Of a stretch of DNA of 42,588 nt, positions 1-7,989 are shown piece by piece. Made by a program: the position numbers and the translations under genes. Within the stretch, counting starts at the first letter, position 1. Each line of letters begins with the position of its first letter. Source of the DNA: Clostridia bacterium (GTDB taxonomy: Bacteria > CBDUZB01 > JAGLHV01); contig JAUVLC010000005.1 of assembly GCA_030595925.1 (NCBI GenBank), positions 1 to 42,588 on the forward strand, in the 5' to 3' direction. The notes under the pieces are model-generated. The model worked only from the letters and a program-made list of their open reading frames with translations. It was not told the DNA's origin and did no database searches.

Positions 1-1659
1 TTCTTTTACCGGAATGGATTATCAGATAGAGGCATGGGTACATAATAATGAGGGAGGATCAGATGGGCGTTTAATTGTTATTATGACCCTTCTAACGAAA
101 ATATTTATTTTGGTGATGGGGGTACTATCGGGAGTGAAACATTTGGAGATTTTGCTCACGCGTGTGATGTGATTTATCATGAGTATACCCATGCGGTAGT
201 GCACCATATTTATGAATTGACTTATTATGGACAATCAGGGGCAATGGATGAGGCTTTGGCGGATTATTTTTCGGCTACTTATACCGAAGATGCTGTTATT
301 GGAGATTGGGTTATACCCGTTGAGTATCAAAGGGATTTAAGTGACCTGGATAAGAAAAAGTATCCGGATGATTGGGTAGGAGAAGTACACTATGACAGTG
401 TAATTTACTCCGGAGCATTATGGGATTTTCGAGAGGCAGTAACAGTAAGTTCCACTACGGCTAATGGAATAATTTTTGATTCTTTATTTTTTGAGCCGGA
501 TAGTTTTCAAACGGGATTGCTGGCTATTTTGCTTACGGATGATGGGGATAATGATCTTTTTACTGAATCGCTTAATCAGGAGGCAATAGAGCTGGCTTTT
601 GCCAATCATGGAATTACCTTAGAGGATATGAATGAACCGAGTGCAAGTGCCAATGATACTTACGAGCCCAATAATGCTTTTTCGGAAAGTTACGATATAA
701 AAACAGGTCAGGCGCTTAGTTCTTATGTTTCCTACCGTAGTGATTGTGATTATTATCGCCTTTGTGCCAGTCCCGGAAATATTCGGATTAAGTTAGAGTT
801 GCCTTTTTATAATCGTGATGTTGCCTATGGGAATTTATATTATGCTTATGACATATCCCTTTTTGATTCTTCTCATAATTGGATTGCTTATAAGTCACCG
901 GAGGAAATTTTTTCAGGGGGTTATGGATATAATTATACCACTTCTTCTTCCGTGGAGATTAATACCACTATTGATCAATTGGATTTTTATTATATTATGG
1001 TTTCAGGGATTTATTATACTTCTACCCGATGGAAACCGTATTCTTTGCAGGCAGAGTTTACTCCCGGAGGCCTTCAGATTTCCCGGGGGGGAGGGCAGAC
1101 GGTTATTGTTTCCGGACTGATGGAAATAGGGTCTAAAAGCATGGAAAATGTCTGGGTAAAGGACCGGTTGGGAAATATTTTAACCAGGGGGATTAGTTCT
1201 TCCGGATGGGTTCTCGACGGAGATAACGGTAGGATAGAAGGAGTAGTTAGTTTAGGAGATATAAAGGCAAATTATCCGGCGGTAGGAACTATATATGTAG
1301 AGATTGGTCTTAAAAATAAATGGGGAAATGATTATTTAATCGGCCCTTCCAATTATTTAAAAACCGAAGCAACGGGGAATAAACTTGTTTTATGGAATAA
1401 TCTATTTAATCCCGGGAAGGATAGGCCGGTTACTATCAGATATGATTTAGTGCAGGCAGGGAAGGTGAGTATTAAGATTTATAATATAGCCGGGGAATTG
1501 GTTTATGTGTTGGTGGATGGGGAGGAAGCAGAAGGAGCGGGTTCCATAAATTGGGATGGTCGTAATAAGGACGGTAAATTCGTCGCCAGTGGTTTATATC
1601 TGGTGCATATAATAGCTCCGGGATTTAAAGATACGAAGAAGATTGTGGTGGTGAAATAG
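1..1659 (+). CDS. Secreted zinc metalloprotease (gluzincin) with PPC and FlgD-like C-terminal domains, 5' partial, frameshifted
   Basis: The 5' end lies outside the window. The zinc site HEYTH is encoded at about 178-192 and is followed by GAMDEALADYF, which supplies the third (Glu) ligand, as in thermolysin/fungalysin-type gluzincins. ALWDFREAV further on also fits those families. Next comes a PPC-like domain opening with DTYEPNN (about 655-1065), then an Ig-like linker. The C-terminal module runs from NNLFNPGKDRPVTIRY to the stop and has WDGRNKDGKFVASGLYLVHI, a FlgD-like/sorting-type ending. Bases 2-66 read in frame 2 (FTGMDYQIEAWVHNNEGGSDG) and the gene continues in frame 1 (AFNCYYDPSNENIYFGDGG). 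One extra G in the GGG run at 65-67 would join them, so this is either a real -1 frameshift or a base-calling error. The family is exported; the substrate is unknown. Confidence 0.8.
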
Positions 1660-1664
1660 TTATT

Positions 1665-1925
1665 TAGTCCATAGTCGACAGTCCATAGTCCATAGATAAA
1701 AAAAAGAAACGAAAGTCCATAGTCGACAGTCAATAGTCCATAGATAACAAATAACAGAAAGTTATGAGTTATGAGTTATGAGTTATGAGTTAACAGATAA
1801 AAGACAAATACTAAACAAAGATAAAGACAGAGACAAAAAAAGACAGGTACAAAGGCATCAAGGCACAGAAACTACAGTTATAAGTTAACTACAAAAAAAC
1901 AAAGACAAAGACTGGCACAAAGTTA
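1665..1925. repeat. Heptamer array A (7-bp periodic intergenic repeat)
   Basis: Units such as TCCATAG, TCGACAG, ATAACAG and TTATGAG follow one another in a 7-bp register. They include four TTATGAG units near 1760-1790. An 8-bp periodic AGGCACAA/AGGCATCA patch follows near 1849. Open frames on the minus strand here come from the period and are not genes. Confidence 0.8.
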
Positions 1926-1943
1926 AAAGAAAAAAACCATTTT

Positions 1944-1978
1944 TTCCTCCTTTGAAAAAGGGGGTTAGGGGGATTTAT
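1944..1978. repeat. CCCCCTTT/AAAGGGGG hairpin element, copy 1
   Basis: A short inverted repeat, here degenerate (TCCTCCTTTGAAAAAGGGGG), is followed by TTAGGGGGATTT. Nearly identical copies lie at 3454-3489 and 26319-26355. Each copy sits next to a heptamer array. Confidence 0.75.
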
Positions 1979-2012
1979 AACTATTGGTGACAATTGTATA
2001 GAGGGGAAATAA

Positions 2013-3059
2013 ATGAGGCGGTTATTTGTTGGATGTTTAATTTTTATTGTCGGGTGTTTATCAACAGATGTTGTTTTTGCCCAACGGTCTTCTACTTCGG
2101 GAGCGATATTTTTAAAGCAGGCAATGGGAACGCGGGCGGCAGGGATGGGAGAGGCTTTTTGTGCTGTGGCCGACGATTTAAGTGCAGTTTATTATAATCC
2201 GGCTGGATTGGTACAGTTAAATGTAAGAGAACCGATGATGGAATCTGTTAGTAGCGATTTAAGTCAACGATTGTTAAAATTAAAAAACAGACAGCTTACG
2301 GCCATGTATTTAAAGGGTTTGGTAGATACCGGGTATAGCTTTTTTGGTTATGAACAATCATTGAATATTGGTGGATTTTTCGGGAAGAGAATAGTAGGAA
2401 TAGCAGGAAGTTTGGTGACTTTTCAGGGGGGGGATATCCAGATAAATACTACTAATTCGGATGGCTCTTTTCAGGATTCCCGGACCGTTTGTGCAGAACA
2501 GGATTATTTATTTACTTTTACTTATAGTGAATATGTTTCTATGATTAAACTTTTTTTGACCGAAAAAAGTCTGGGGAGAAACTTTATAGGGGTGAATTTA
2601 AAAGTTATGCATTCAGAATTAGCCCGGGAATATCAAGCAATTGCTTTTGCCCTGGATTTTGGGTGGTTGTACAAATCAATGTTCGAAAACGTTTCCCTGG
2701 GAATAAATTTACAAAATTTGGGAAAAGGAATAAAGTATGAAGACGAAGAGGATCCTTTACCTCTTAATGTCAGGACGGGTATAGCCTGGAACTTTGGACC
2801 AATGGAGAATGGTGTAGCGGCTTGTGATTTAATAGTTCCCTTAGATGATTTTGGGGATAAAATGAAAATAAACCTTGGGACAGAATATTGGTTTAAAGAG
2901 GTAATTGCAGCGAGAATAGGTTATAAAATTGGATATGATTTGGATTCCTTTACTTGTGGGGCTGGATTTAAAATAAAAGGGTGGCAATTGGATTATGCTT
3001 TTTGCTTGAAAGATGAAATCAATCCTCTTTATCAACTTTCTTTAACTCTTAATTTTTAG
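2013..3059 (+). CDS. PorV/PorQ-like outer-membrane beta-barrel protein
   Basis: The 348-residue product has an N-terminal signal peptide (MRRLFVGCLIFIVGCLSTDVVFA). It then has the family-type start KQAMGTRAAGMGEAFCAV and DDLSAVYYNPAGLVQL. Alternating aromatic/polar strands continue to a terminal phenylalanine (LSLTLNF), as expected of an outer-membrane barrel. GAGGGGA about 7 bases upstream supports the ATG at 2013. It follows a protease with a FlgD-like/sorting-type C-terminus. In Bacteroidota, PorV carries such cargo in type IX secretion, so a secretion role is possible. No other secretion component is visible here, and a FadL-like transport role cannot be excluded. Confidence 0.75.
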   Translation: MRRLFVGCLIFIVGCLSTDVVFAQRSSTSGAIFLKQAMGTRAAGMGEAFCAVADDLSAVYYNPAGLVQLNVREPMMESVSSDLSQRLLKLKNRQLTAMYLKGLVDTGYSFFGYEQSLNIGGFFGKRIVGIAGSLVTFQGGDIQINTTNSDGSFQDSRTVCAEQDYLFTFTYSEYVSMIKLFLTEKSLGRNFIGVNLKVMHSELAREYQAIAFALDFGWLYKSMFENVSLGINLQNLGKGIKYEDEEDPLPLNVRTGIAWNFGPMENGVAACDLIVPLDDFGDKMKINLGTEYWFKEVIAARIGYKIGYDLDSFTCGAGFKIKGWQLDYAFCLKDEINPLYQLSLTLNF

Positions 3060-3117
3060 TATAAAGATATACATAAAACTACTGAAAAGCATTGATTTTA
3101 CGTTGGATAATATCTCC

Positions 3118-3146
3118 TTGACAATAAAATACCTTTTTATTACAAT
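3118..3146 (+). promoter_or_regulatory. Candidate sigma70-type promoter reading into heptamer array B
   Basis: TTGACA (3118-3123) and TACAAT (3141-3146) are separated by 17 bases. The next gene in this direction starts at 3750, so a transcript from here would carry the repeat region as a leader of about 600 bases. Confidence 0.55.
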
Positions 3147-3169
3147 GAAAAAGATAAGGACAAAGACAA

Positions 3170-3390
3170 AGGACAGTCCATAGTCCACAGTCGATAGTCC
3201 ATAGATAACAGATAAAAGACAAAAGACAAAAGACAAAAGACAAACAAAAGTCCATAGTCCATAGATAAAGACGAGAGACGAAAGACGAAAGATGACGGAC
3301 GACAGATAAAAACAAAGGACAGTCCATAGTCCACAGTCGATAGTCCATAGATAACAGATAAAAACAAAGACAAAAATACGGACAAAGACT
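3170..3390. repeat. Heptamer array B
   Basis: From about 3176 the sequence parses as TCCATAG, TCCACAG, TCGATAG, TCCATAG, ATAACAG, ATAAAAG, then several ACAAAAG. TCCATAG units return, then ACGAAAG units, then a second TCCATAG block near 3322. Most units keep one 7-base register, with a few short slips. No gene is supported here. Confidence 0.85.
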
Positions 3391-3453
3391 ATTCTCCCTC
3401 ACCTTAGGCCTCTCCCGTCAAGGGCGAGGAAAGTAAAGGAGGAAAAACAATTT

Positions 3454-3489
3454 TTTTCCCCCTTTGAAAAAGGGGGTTAGGGGGATTTA
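3454..3489. repeat. CCCCCTTT/AAAGGGGG hairpin element, copy 2
   Basis: CCCCCTTTGAAAAAGGGGG can form a hairpin and is followed by TTAGGGGGATTTAG. It is nearly identical to the copies at 1944 and 26319. Confidence 0.8.
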
Positions 3490-3520
3490 GACAAAGACAA
3501 AAAAATAAATATTGAAGAAA

Positions 3521-3618
3521 GCCTCATAAATAAGGCAACTACGAACAAAAAAAATAACTACTGGATTTCTGCTTCCCAGACTGAGTAATAATTAATGTAG
3601 TTGCCCAATTCATTGGGC
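3521..3618. repeat. Pair of GTAG-footed hairpins, tail to tail (REP-like)
   Basis: One hairpin with GCCT/AGGC arms ends in GCAACTAC (3521-3542). A second begins GTAGTTGC and contains GCCCAAT/ATTGGGC (3597-3618). Related half elements occur at 7820-7885. The rest of 3060-3749 holds only the promoter and repeats listed above. Confidence 0.6.
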
Positions 3619-3749
3619 GGAATGGATAATAATGATGCCTTATACATTCGACAAGCTCAGTACAAGTTCATTGGACAAATACAAAGAAAAACAGAGATGA
3701 TGAGAGGGTTTTGATCTCCAAGCAGAAGGAATAAAGGTGATTTATAAAA

Positions 3750-4757
3750 ATGCTTAATCAGGTAAAGTTACTTTATTTTAATATTGGTGACCTTAAGTTT
3801 GGCTTGAGGATAGAGGGAGTACAGGAAATCCTGGAAATGGTGGAAGTTACTTCTTTGCCTGATAGCCCGGATTTCGTGGCAGGGGTTATTAATCTGAGGG
3901 GTAAGATTATTCCGGTAATTAATTTGGGAAAAGTATGTAACATTAAAAGCAAAGAAGAAGATGTTACTCAATTGTGTATAATCGTAGTAAGGATAGAGAA
4001 GTTAGTAACAGGGTTGATTGTAGATAGAGTAAATGAAGTATTAAAAATAGATTCCATGCTGATAGAGACCCCTTCGGAAGGGATATCACTTACTCAATTT
4101 CTTTTCGGCGTAGCTAAATTGGAAGAAGAAATAGTATTTGTTTTGGATTTAAATAAAATTTTTGATTTTCAAAAAAAAGCTCTTCTTATCAAAGTAAATC
4201 GTGAGAAAATAAAAGAACAGAAAAAAGAAAAAATTGAATCTACGGCAGTAGTTAAATCTGTTTTACACCAGCGTGCAATTAACCTGTCTGAAACGAAAAA
4301 AATTAGTAAAAGTAAAAAGAGGTTAAAACAAATATTGAGTTTTTCTTTAGGGGAAGAATGGTATGGGTTAAGGATAAAATTTGTAAAAGAAATCTTGTAT
4401 TTTTCTAATATAACCAGGGTTCCCTTTGCTCCCAGATGTGTAATGGGAGTAATTAATTTACGAGGGGAAATTGTGGCGCTTATTGATATAAGGAAAATTT
4501 TGGATTTACCTAAAGAAGAAGAGCTTTCAACTAAATCGCATATTGTCGTAGTGGATGCCTATAAAAAGATGGTTGGTTTTTGGGTGAATAAAATAGGAGA
4601 TATTGTTGATTTTTTACCGTCGGGGATAATTCCTCCTTTGTCTACTCTGGAAAAAAGTAAAGTTGGTTTTATAGAAGGGGAAATAGAATTTGCAAAAGAA
4701 AATAAATTGATAACTCTTTTGAATTTAGAAAATATAATAAATTATAAAATGGGATAG
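3750..4757 (+). CDS. cheW: Tandem CheW-domain chemotaxis coupling protein
   Basis: The 335-residue cytoplasmic protein is built from two CheW modules. The first (about 5-140) has EGVQEILEMVEVTSLPDSPDFVAGVINLRGKIIPVI-type sequence. The second (about 190-330) repeats it as FVKEILYFSNITRVPFAPRC, then GVINLRGEIVALIDIRKIL. A Lys-rich linker separates them. Single CheW proteins are about 150-170 residues, so this is a fused double coupling protein that could bridge more than one receptor or kinase. There is no receiver domain, so it is not CheV. AAGGTGATTT upstream supports the ATG. The TonB receptor gene follows after 50 bp; the partner CheA and MCP genes are 6-8 kb downstream. Confidence 0.9.
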   Translation: MLNQVKLLYFNIGDLKFGLRIEGVQEILEMVEVTSLPDSPDFVAGVINLRGKIIPVINLGKVCNIKSKEEDVTQLCIIVVRIEKLVTGLIVDRVNEVLKIDSMLIETPSEGISLTQFLFGVAKLEEEIVFVLDLNKIFDFQKKALLIKVNREKIKEQKKEKIESTAVVKSVLHQRAINLSETKKISKSKKRLKQILSFSLGEEWYGLRIKFVKEILYFSNITRVPFAPRCVMGVINLRGEIVALIDIRKILDLPKEEELSTKSHIVVVDAYKKMVGFWVNKIGDIVDFLPSGIIPPLSTLEKSKVGFIEGEIEFAKENKLITLLNLENIINYKMG

Positions 4758-4807
4758 CTGAGAGGTAAATAGTAGGATTCTTAAGAAAGTAGAATAAGGG
4801 GGAGAGA

Positions 4808-6910
4808 ATGATTAAAAAAACTGCAGTAGTATTATTTTTGATTATGGGGTTAAACTGGATACTGGGGGGTGGGAAGGTTTTGGCTGAAGGGGAAGGATTG
4901 CTTTTTTACGATTGGGACGAAGAAATTGTTACTGCTTCACAGGAAAGTGAGCCATTGTTGGAATCGCCTGTAGTGGTAAGTGTTGTTACTAAAGAGATGA
5001 TTGAAAAGATGGGGGCTAAAAATTTAAAGGATGTACTTGTTACTATTCCCGGGTTTAGTTTTGTTCAGGATCAAAACGAAGTTAATGTTGCTTTTAGAGG
5101 AATTTATGGTTCTTCCCAGCAGAAATTTTTAATTTTAAGAGATGGCCATAGATTAAATTGCCGAAGTTATTCAGAGGCAAATCCTGATTATTCGATTACT
5201 TTAGCCGGTGTAAAACGGATAGAAATTATAAGGGGACCGGGTTCAAGTTTATATGGAGATGTAGCTTTAACTGCAGTTGTAAATATAATTACTGAAAATG
5301 GAATAGATGTAGATGGAACGGAAATAAGTTTTGGTGCCGGTAATTATGGTCAGGTAAAAATGGATATGGTTTATGGTACTTCTTCAGATGAAAATAAAGA
5401 TTTATTTATTTTCACTTCTTTCTATAGAGCCGACGGGCAAAAAATTAGCCGGAAAGCAACGGATGATTTTTCTGATATTCCTGTGGCAGGAAATGTAATT
5501 GTAGACAAATTTGGGGATAGGCCTTCTTATGATGTCGGTGTTAAATATAGAGTGGATGAGTGGGCTTTTGCTGCTTCCAGAAGATATTGTGCATATACTT
5601 CACCCCGGTCTTGTGGTGGTGTGACAGGGGAGATTTATGATTATGAGAAAGTCAGGAAGTTTACAGGATTAGGTCCTGGTCTTTCCAACGAATTTACGCA
5701 TAGTGAATGGACTTATTCTCCGCAGGTAAATGGTGTTCCCTTCCGTTTTAAGTTTTATTATGACGATTTTTATAGCCCAATTAATTTATTAATCGATGCA
5801 GATACAAATACCCATGGTTTCCTTTATTGGCGTGATTATAACATAGGATTGCAAGGGCAGGCTACAGTTCCTTATTCTCTCGATGGAAAATGGGGAAAGG
5901 GAACATTTCTTACCGGTATTCAGACGGAATTTATGGAAGTGTATGATAGTGATTTCTGGGTAGGCAGTGGGAGCGATTATTCATTGTTACTTCCCGGGGG
6001 AGAAAGGATCCTTAAAACCGGTAAAGAAATGACATATTCTGCATACGGTCAGGTTAAACACCGATTGGAAGATGATTTCATTTTCAATATGGGTTTAAGG
6101 TATGATTATAAAGACAGAAGAAAGTCTGGTGATTCCGAAGATTCACTTAGTCCTCGGGCGAGTGTGATTTATTTGCTTAACAAAGAATTAGATTTCAAAT
6201 TAAGTTATACTAAATCTTTTGTGGATGCACCGTATTGGTACCGGTATAATTCTTTGCCTTCATACATGGGGGCCGAATCCCTGAAGCCGGAAATTATGAA
6301 TAGCTATCAGTTTTCTGTAAGAATAAATAAACCGGAAAAATTAATCAATCGTTTAAGTTTCTTTTATAATAATTTAAGCGATTTAGTTTATCGGGATGTT
6401 TCCGTAGATCCGGACGTTTATTGTAATGCCGGTAAAGTAGAATTGGAAGGGATGGAATATGAGTTGGAATTTAAAGATGAAGTATATTCTTTAAGAATGA
6501 ATTATACTTTCCAATATCTTCTTGAAGCAAAAGGATATGGCTCAAAAGACGATATGATAAAAAATATTCCTCAACATATGGGAAATATTATTGTGGATTT
6601 TGCTCCTTTGTATAGGGAGAATGAAAACTTTTGGACTAATCTAACCTTTCGGTATATTGGTGAGCAGGAGTCTTTTATCGGAAATGAATCAACCGGTGTT
6701 TACGAACGCTATGATCCTGATTATAAGGTTGACGATGTACTGCTGGTTAATCTTGGCTTTACTTTGAAAAATATTGCGGCGAAGGATGTGGACTTAGGAT
6801 TACATATTTATAATCTTACGGATAGAGAATATTATCAGGGGGGGAGCGTAATGCTTCCTTATGAACAGGCGGGACGCTGGTTTTTTGTTAAATTGTCATA
6901 TAAGATATAA
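4808..6910 (+). CDS. TonB-dependent outer-membrane receptor
   Basis: The 700-residue protein has a signal peptide (about 1-26). A TonB-box-like EEIVTAS follows near residues 38-44. The plug domain has VVTKEMIEKMGAKNLKDVL, then RGIYGSSQQKFLILRDGHR and RIEIIRGPGSSLYGDVALTAVVNIIT, which are classic plug motifs. A long beta-barrel follows, ending LHIYNLTDREYYQGG...RWFFVKLSYKI. GGGGAGAGA lies directly before the ATG. It imports an unknown ligand across the outer membrane using TonB energy; vitamin B12, siderophores and organic nutrients are all possible. Its position between chemotaxis coupling and sensor genes hints that it feeds ligand to the same sensory block. Confidence 0.93.
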   Translation: MIKKTAVVLFLIMGLNWILGGGKVLAEGEGLLFYDWDEEIVTASQESEPLLESPVVVSVVTKEMIEKMGAKNLKDVLVTIPGFSFVQDQNEVNVAFRGIYGSSQQKFLILRDGHRLNCRSYSEANPDYSITLAGVKRIEIIRGPGSSLYGDVALTAVVNIITENGIDVDGTEISFGAGNYGQVKMDMVYGTSSDENKDLFIFTSFYRADGQKISRKATDDFSDIPVAGNVIVDKFGDRPSYDVGVKYRVDEWAFAASRRYCAYTSPRSCGGVTGEIYDYEKVRKFTGLGPGLSNEFTHSEWTYSPQVNGVPFRFKFYYDDFYSPINLLIDADTNTHGFLYWRDYNIGLQGQATVPYSLDGKWGKGTFLTGIQTEFMEVYDSDFWVGSGSDYSLLLPGGERILKTGKEMTYSAYGQVKHRLEDDFIFNMGLRYDYKDRRKSGDSEDSLSPRASVIYLLNKELDFKLSYTKSFVDAPYWYRYNSLPSYMGAESLKPEIMNSYQFSVRINKPEKLINRLSFFYNNLSDLVYRDVSVDPDVYCNAGKVELEGMEYELEFKDEVYSLRMNYTFQYLLEAKGYGSKDDMIKNIPQHMGNIIVDFAPLYRENENFWTNLTFRYIGEQESFIGNESTGVYERYDPDYKVDDVLLVNLGFTLKNIAAKDVDLGLHIYNLTDREYYQGGSVMLPYEQAGRWFFVKLSYKI

Positions 6911-6974
6911 TCGATGTTGTCGATTTCAATAGAAAAAACAGGTTAAGATTTATAAAAAGGGGGGTAGGATTTAA

Positions 6975-7733
6975 GTGATTGGAATTATAGGTGCTCTGAA
7001 AGAAGAGATAAATTTGTTAAAGAACAAAATTAACTTAGAGAAAAAAGAAAAAATAGCAGGAAGAAATTTTTATGTAGGAAAATTAAAAGAGCAAGAAGTG
7101 GTTTTAGTTAAATCAGGGGTGGGCAAAGTAAATGCTGCGGTAACTGCTCAACTTTTAATAACAGTTTTTAATGTAAAAAAAATAATTTTTACCGGAATTG
7201 CCGGAGGAATAGCTCCCCATTTGGAAATTGGGGATTTAGTGATTGCTTCCCGGGTAGCACAGCATGATTATGGAAATATCAACAGTAAGGGGATGACTCC
7301 TTTTAAGCCCGGTAGTTATCCTTTTGGAGAAGCGGAAATAGACGATGTTTATTATGAGGTAGATAATGTTTTGTTTAATATAGCGAAGAAAGTATCTCAA
7401 GAGATAATTATTGATGATTTACCGGAAGGAACTCTTTTTTCCCAAAAAGTAAGAAAGCCGATGATACATAAAGGGACGGTGGTTACCGGTGACCAGTTTA
7501 TAATCTCAAAAAGCAAACAGCAATGGTTATACAACACTTTTAATGCTTTAGCCACGGAAATGGAGGGTGGAGCAGTAACTCAGGTTTGTTGTCTAAATAA
7601 AATTCCTTGTTTGTTAATCAGGTCGATAAGTGATAAGGCTGATGAAAAAGCGGAAATAAATTTTCAAAAATTTGTGAATTACGCTGCCTCAAATTCGCTT
7701 TTGTTGGTAGAAAAAATTTTGGGGTATATTTAG
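6975..7733 (+). CDS. mtnN: 5'-methylthioadenosine/S-adenosylhomocysteine nucleosidase
   Basis: The 252-residue protein starts at GTG (IGIIGALKEEI). Family motifs are SGVGKVNAAVTAQLLI, FTGIAGGIAP, ATEMEGGAV and RSISDKAD. By alignment with the E. coli enzyme, Glu11, Glu197 and Asp220 are the likely catalytic and ribose-contact residues. It is about 20 residues longer than E. coli MtnN because of an insertion around residues 110-160. It cleaves the adenine-ribose bond of MTA and SAH. SAH is the by-product of methyltransferases such as CheR, so a place near chemotaxis genes makes sense, but no cheR is seen here. Futalosine hydrolase is a related alternative. Confidence 0.88.
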   Translation: MIGIIGALKEEINLLKNKINLEKKEKIAGRNFYVGKLKEQEVVLVKSGVGKVNAAVTAQLLITVFNVKKIIFTGIAGGIAPHLEIGDLVIASRVAQHDYGNINSKGMTPFKPGSYPFGEAEIDDVYYEVDNVLFNIAKKVSQEIIIDDLPEGTLFSQKVRKPMIHKGTVVTGDQFIISKSKQQWLYNTFNALATEMEGGAVTQVCCLNKIPCLLIRSISDKADEKAEINFQKFVNYAASNSLLLVEKILGYI

Positions 7734-7783
7734 AATAATTTTTTCATAGTGTGGGTAGGAATGATGGTAATGGAGGGAATCTG

Positions 7784-7936
7784 GTAGCCGCAGGCTAAAG
7801 AGCCTGTGCCAAAATCAATGTAGTTGCCCAATTTATTGGGCTGCTGAATGATTTTGTCGATGAGCTTCATAAATGAGGCAACTACAATTGTTGCAAAAAA
7901 GGGGGTTTTGGCACAGGCTCTAAATCCTGCGACTAC
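7784..7936. repeat. Nested palindromic element (GTAG-footed hairpin inside another)
   Basis: The outer arms 7784-7814 and 7906-7936 pair imperfectly (GTAGCCGCAGGCTAAAGAGC with GCTCTAAATCCTGCGACTAC). Inside lies a second GTAGTTGC...GCAACTAC element at 7820-7885 with its own hairpins GCCCAAT/ATTGGGC and GCTTCAT/ATGAGGC. It fills most of the 256-bp gap before the transporter gene. Confidence 0.75.
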
Positions 7937-7989
7937 AAAAAAATGAAACATTTTGACATTACTTTATTTTAGATTGAGAAAGGGTAAAG

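Noticed and set aside
3042-3402. Long minus-strand open frames such as those reading YGLSTVDYGL and SFVFRLSSF
   Set aside because: They are translations of the 7-bp periodic arrays, appear in several frames at once and lack ribosome sites. The same applies at 1503-1733, 14752-14972 and 38243-38434.
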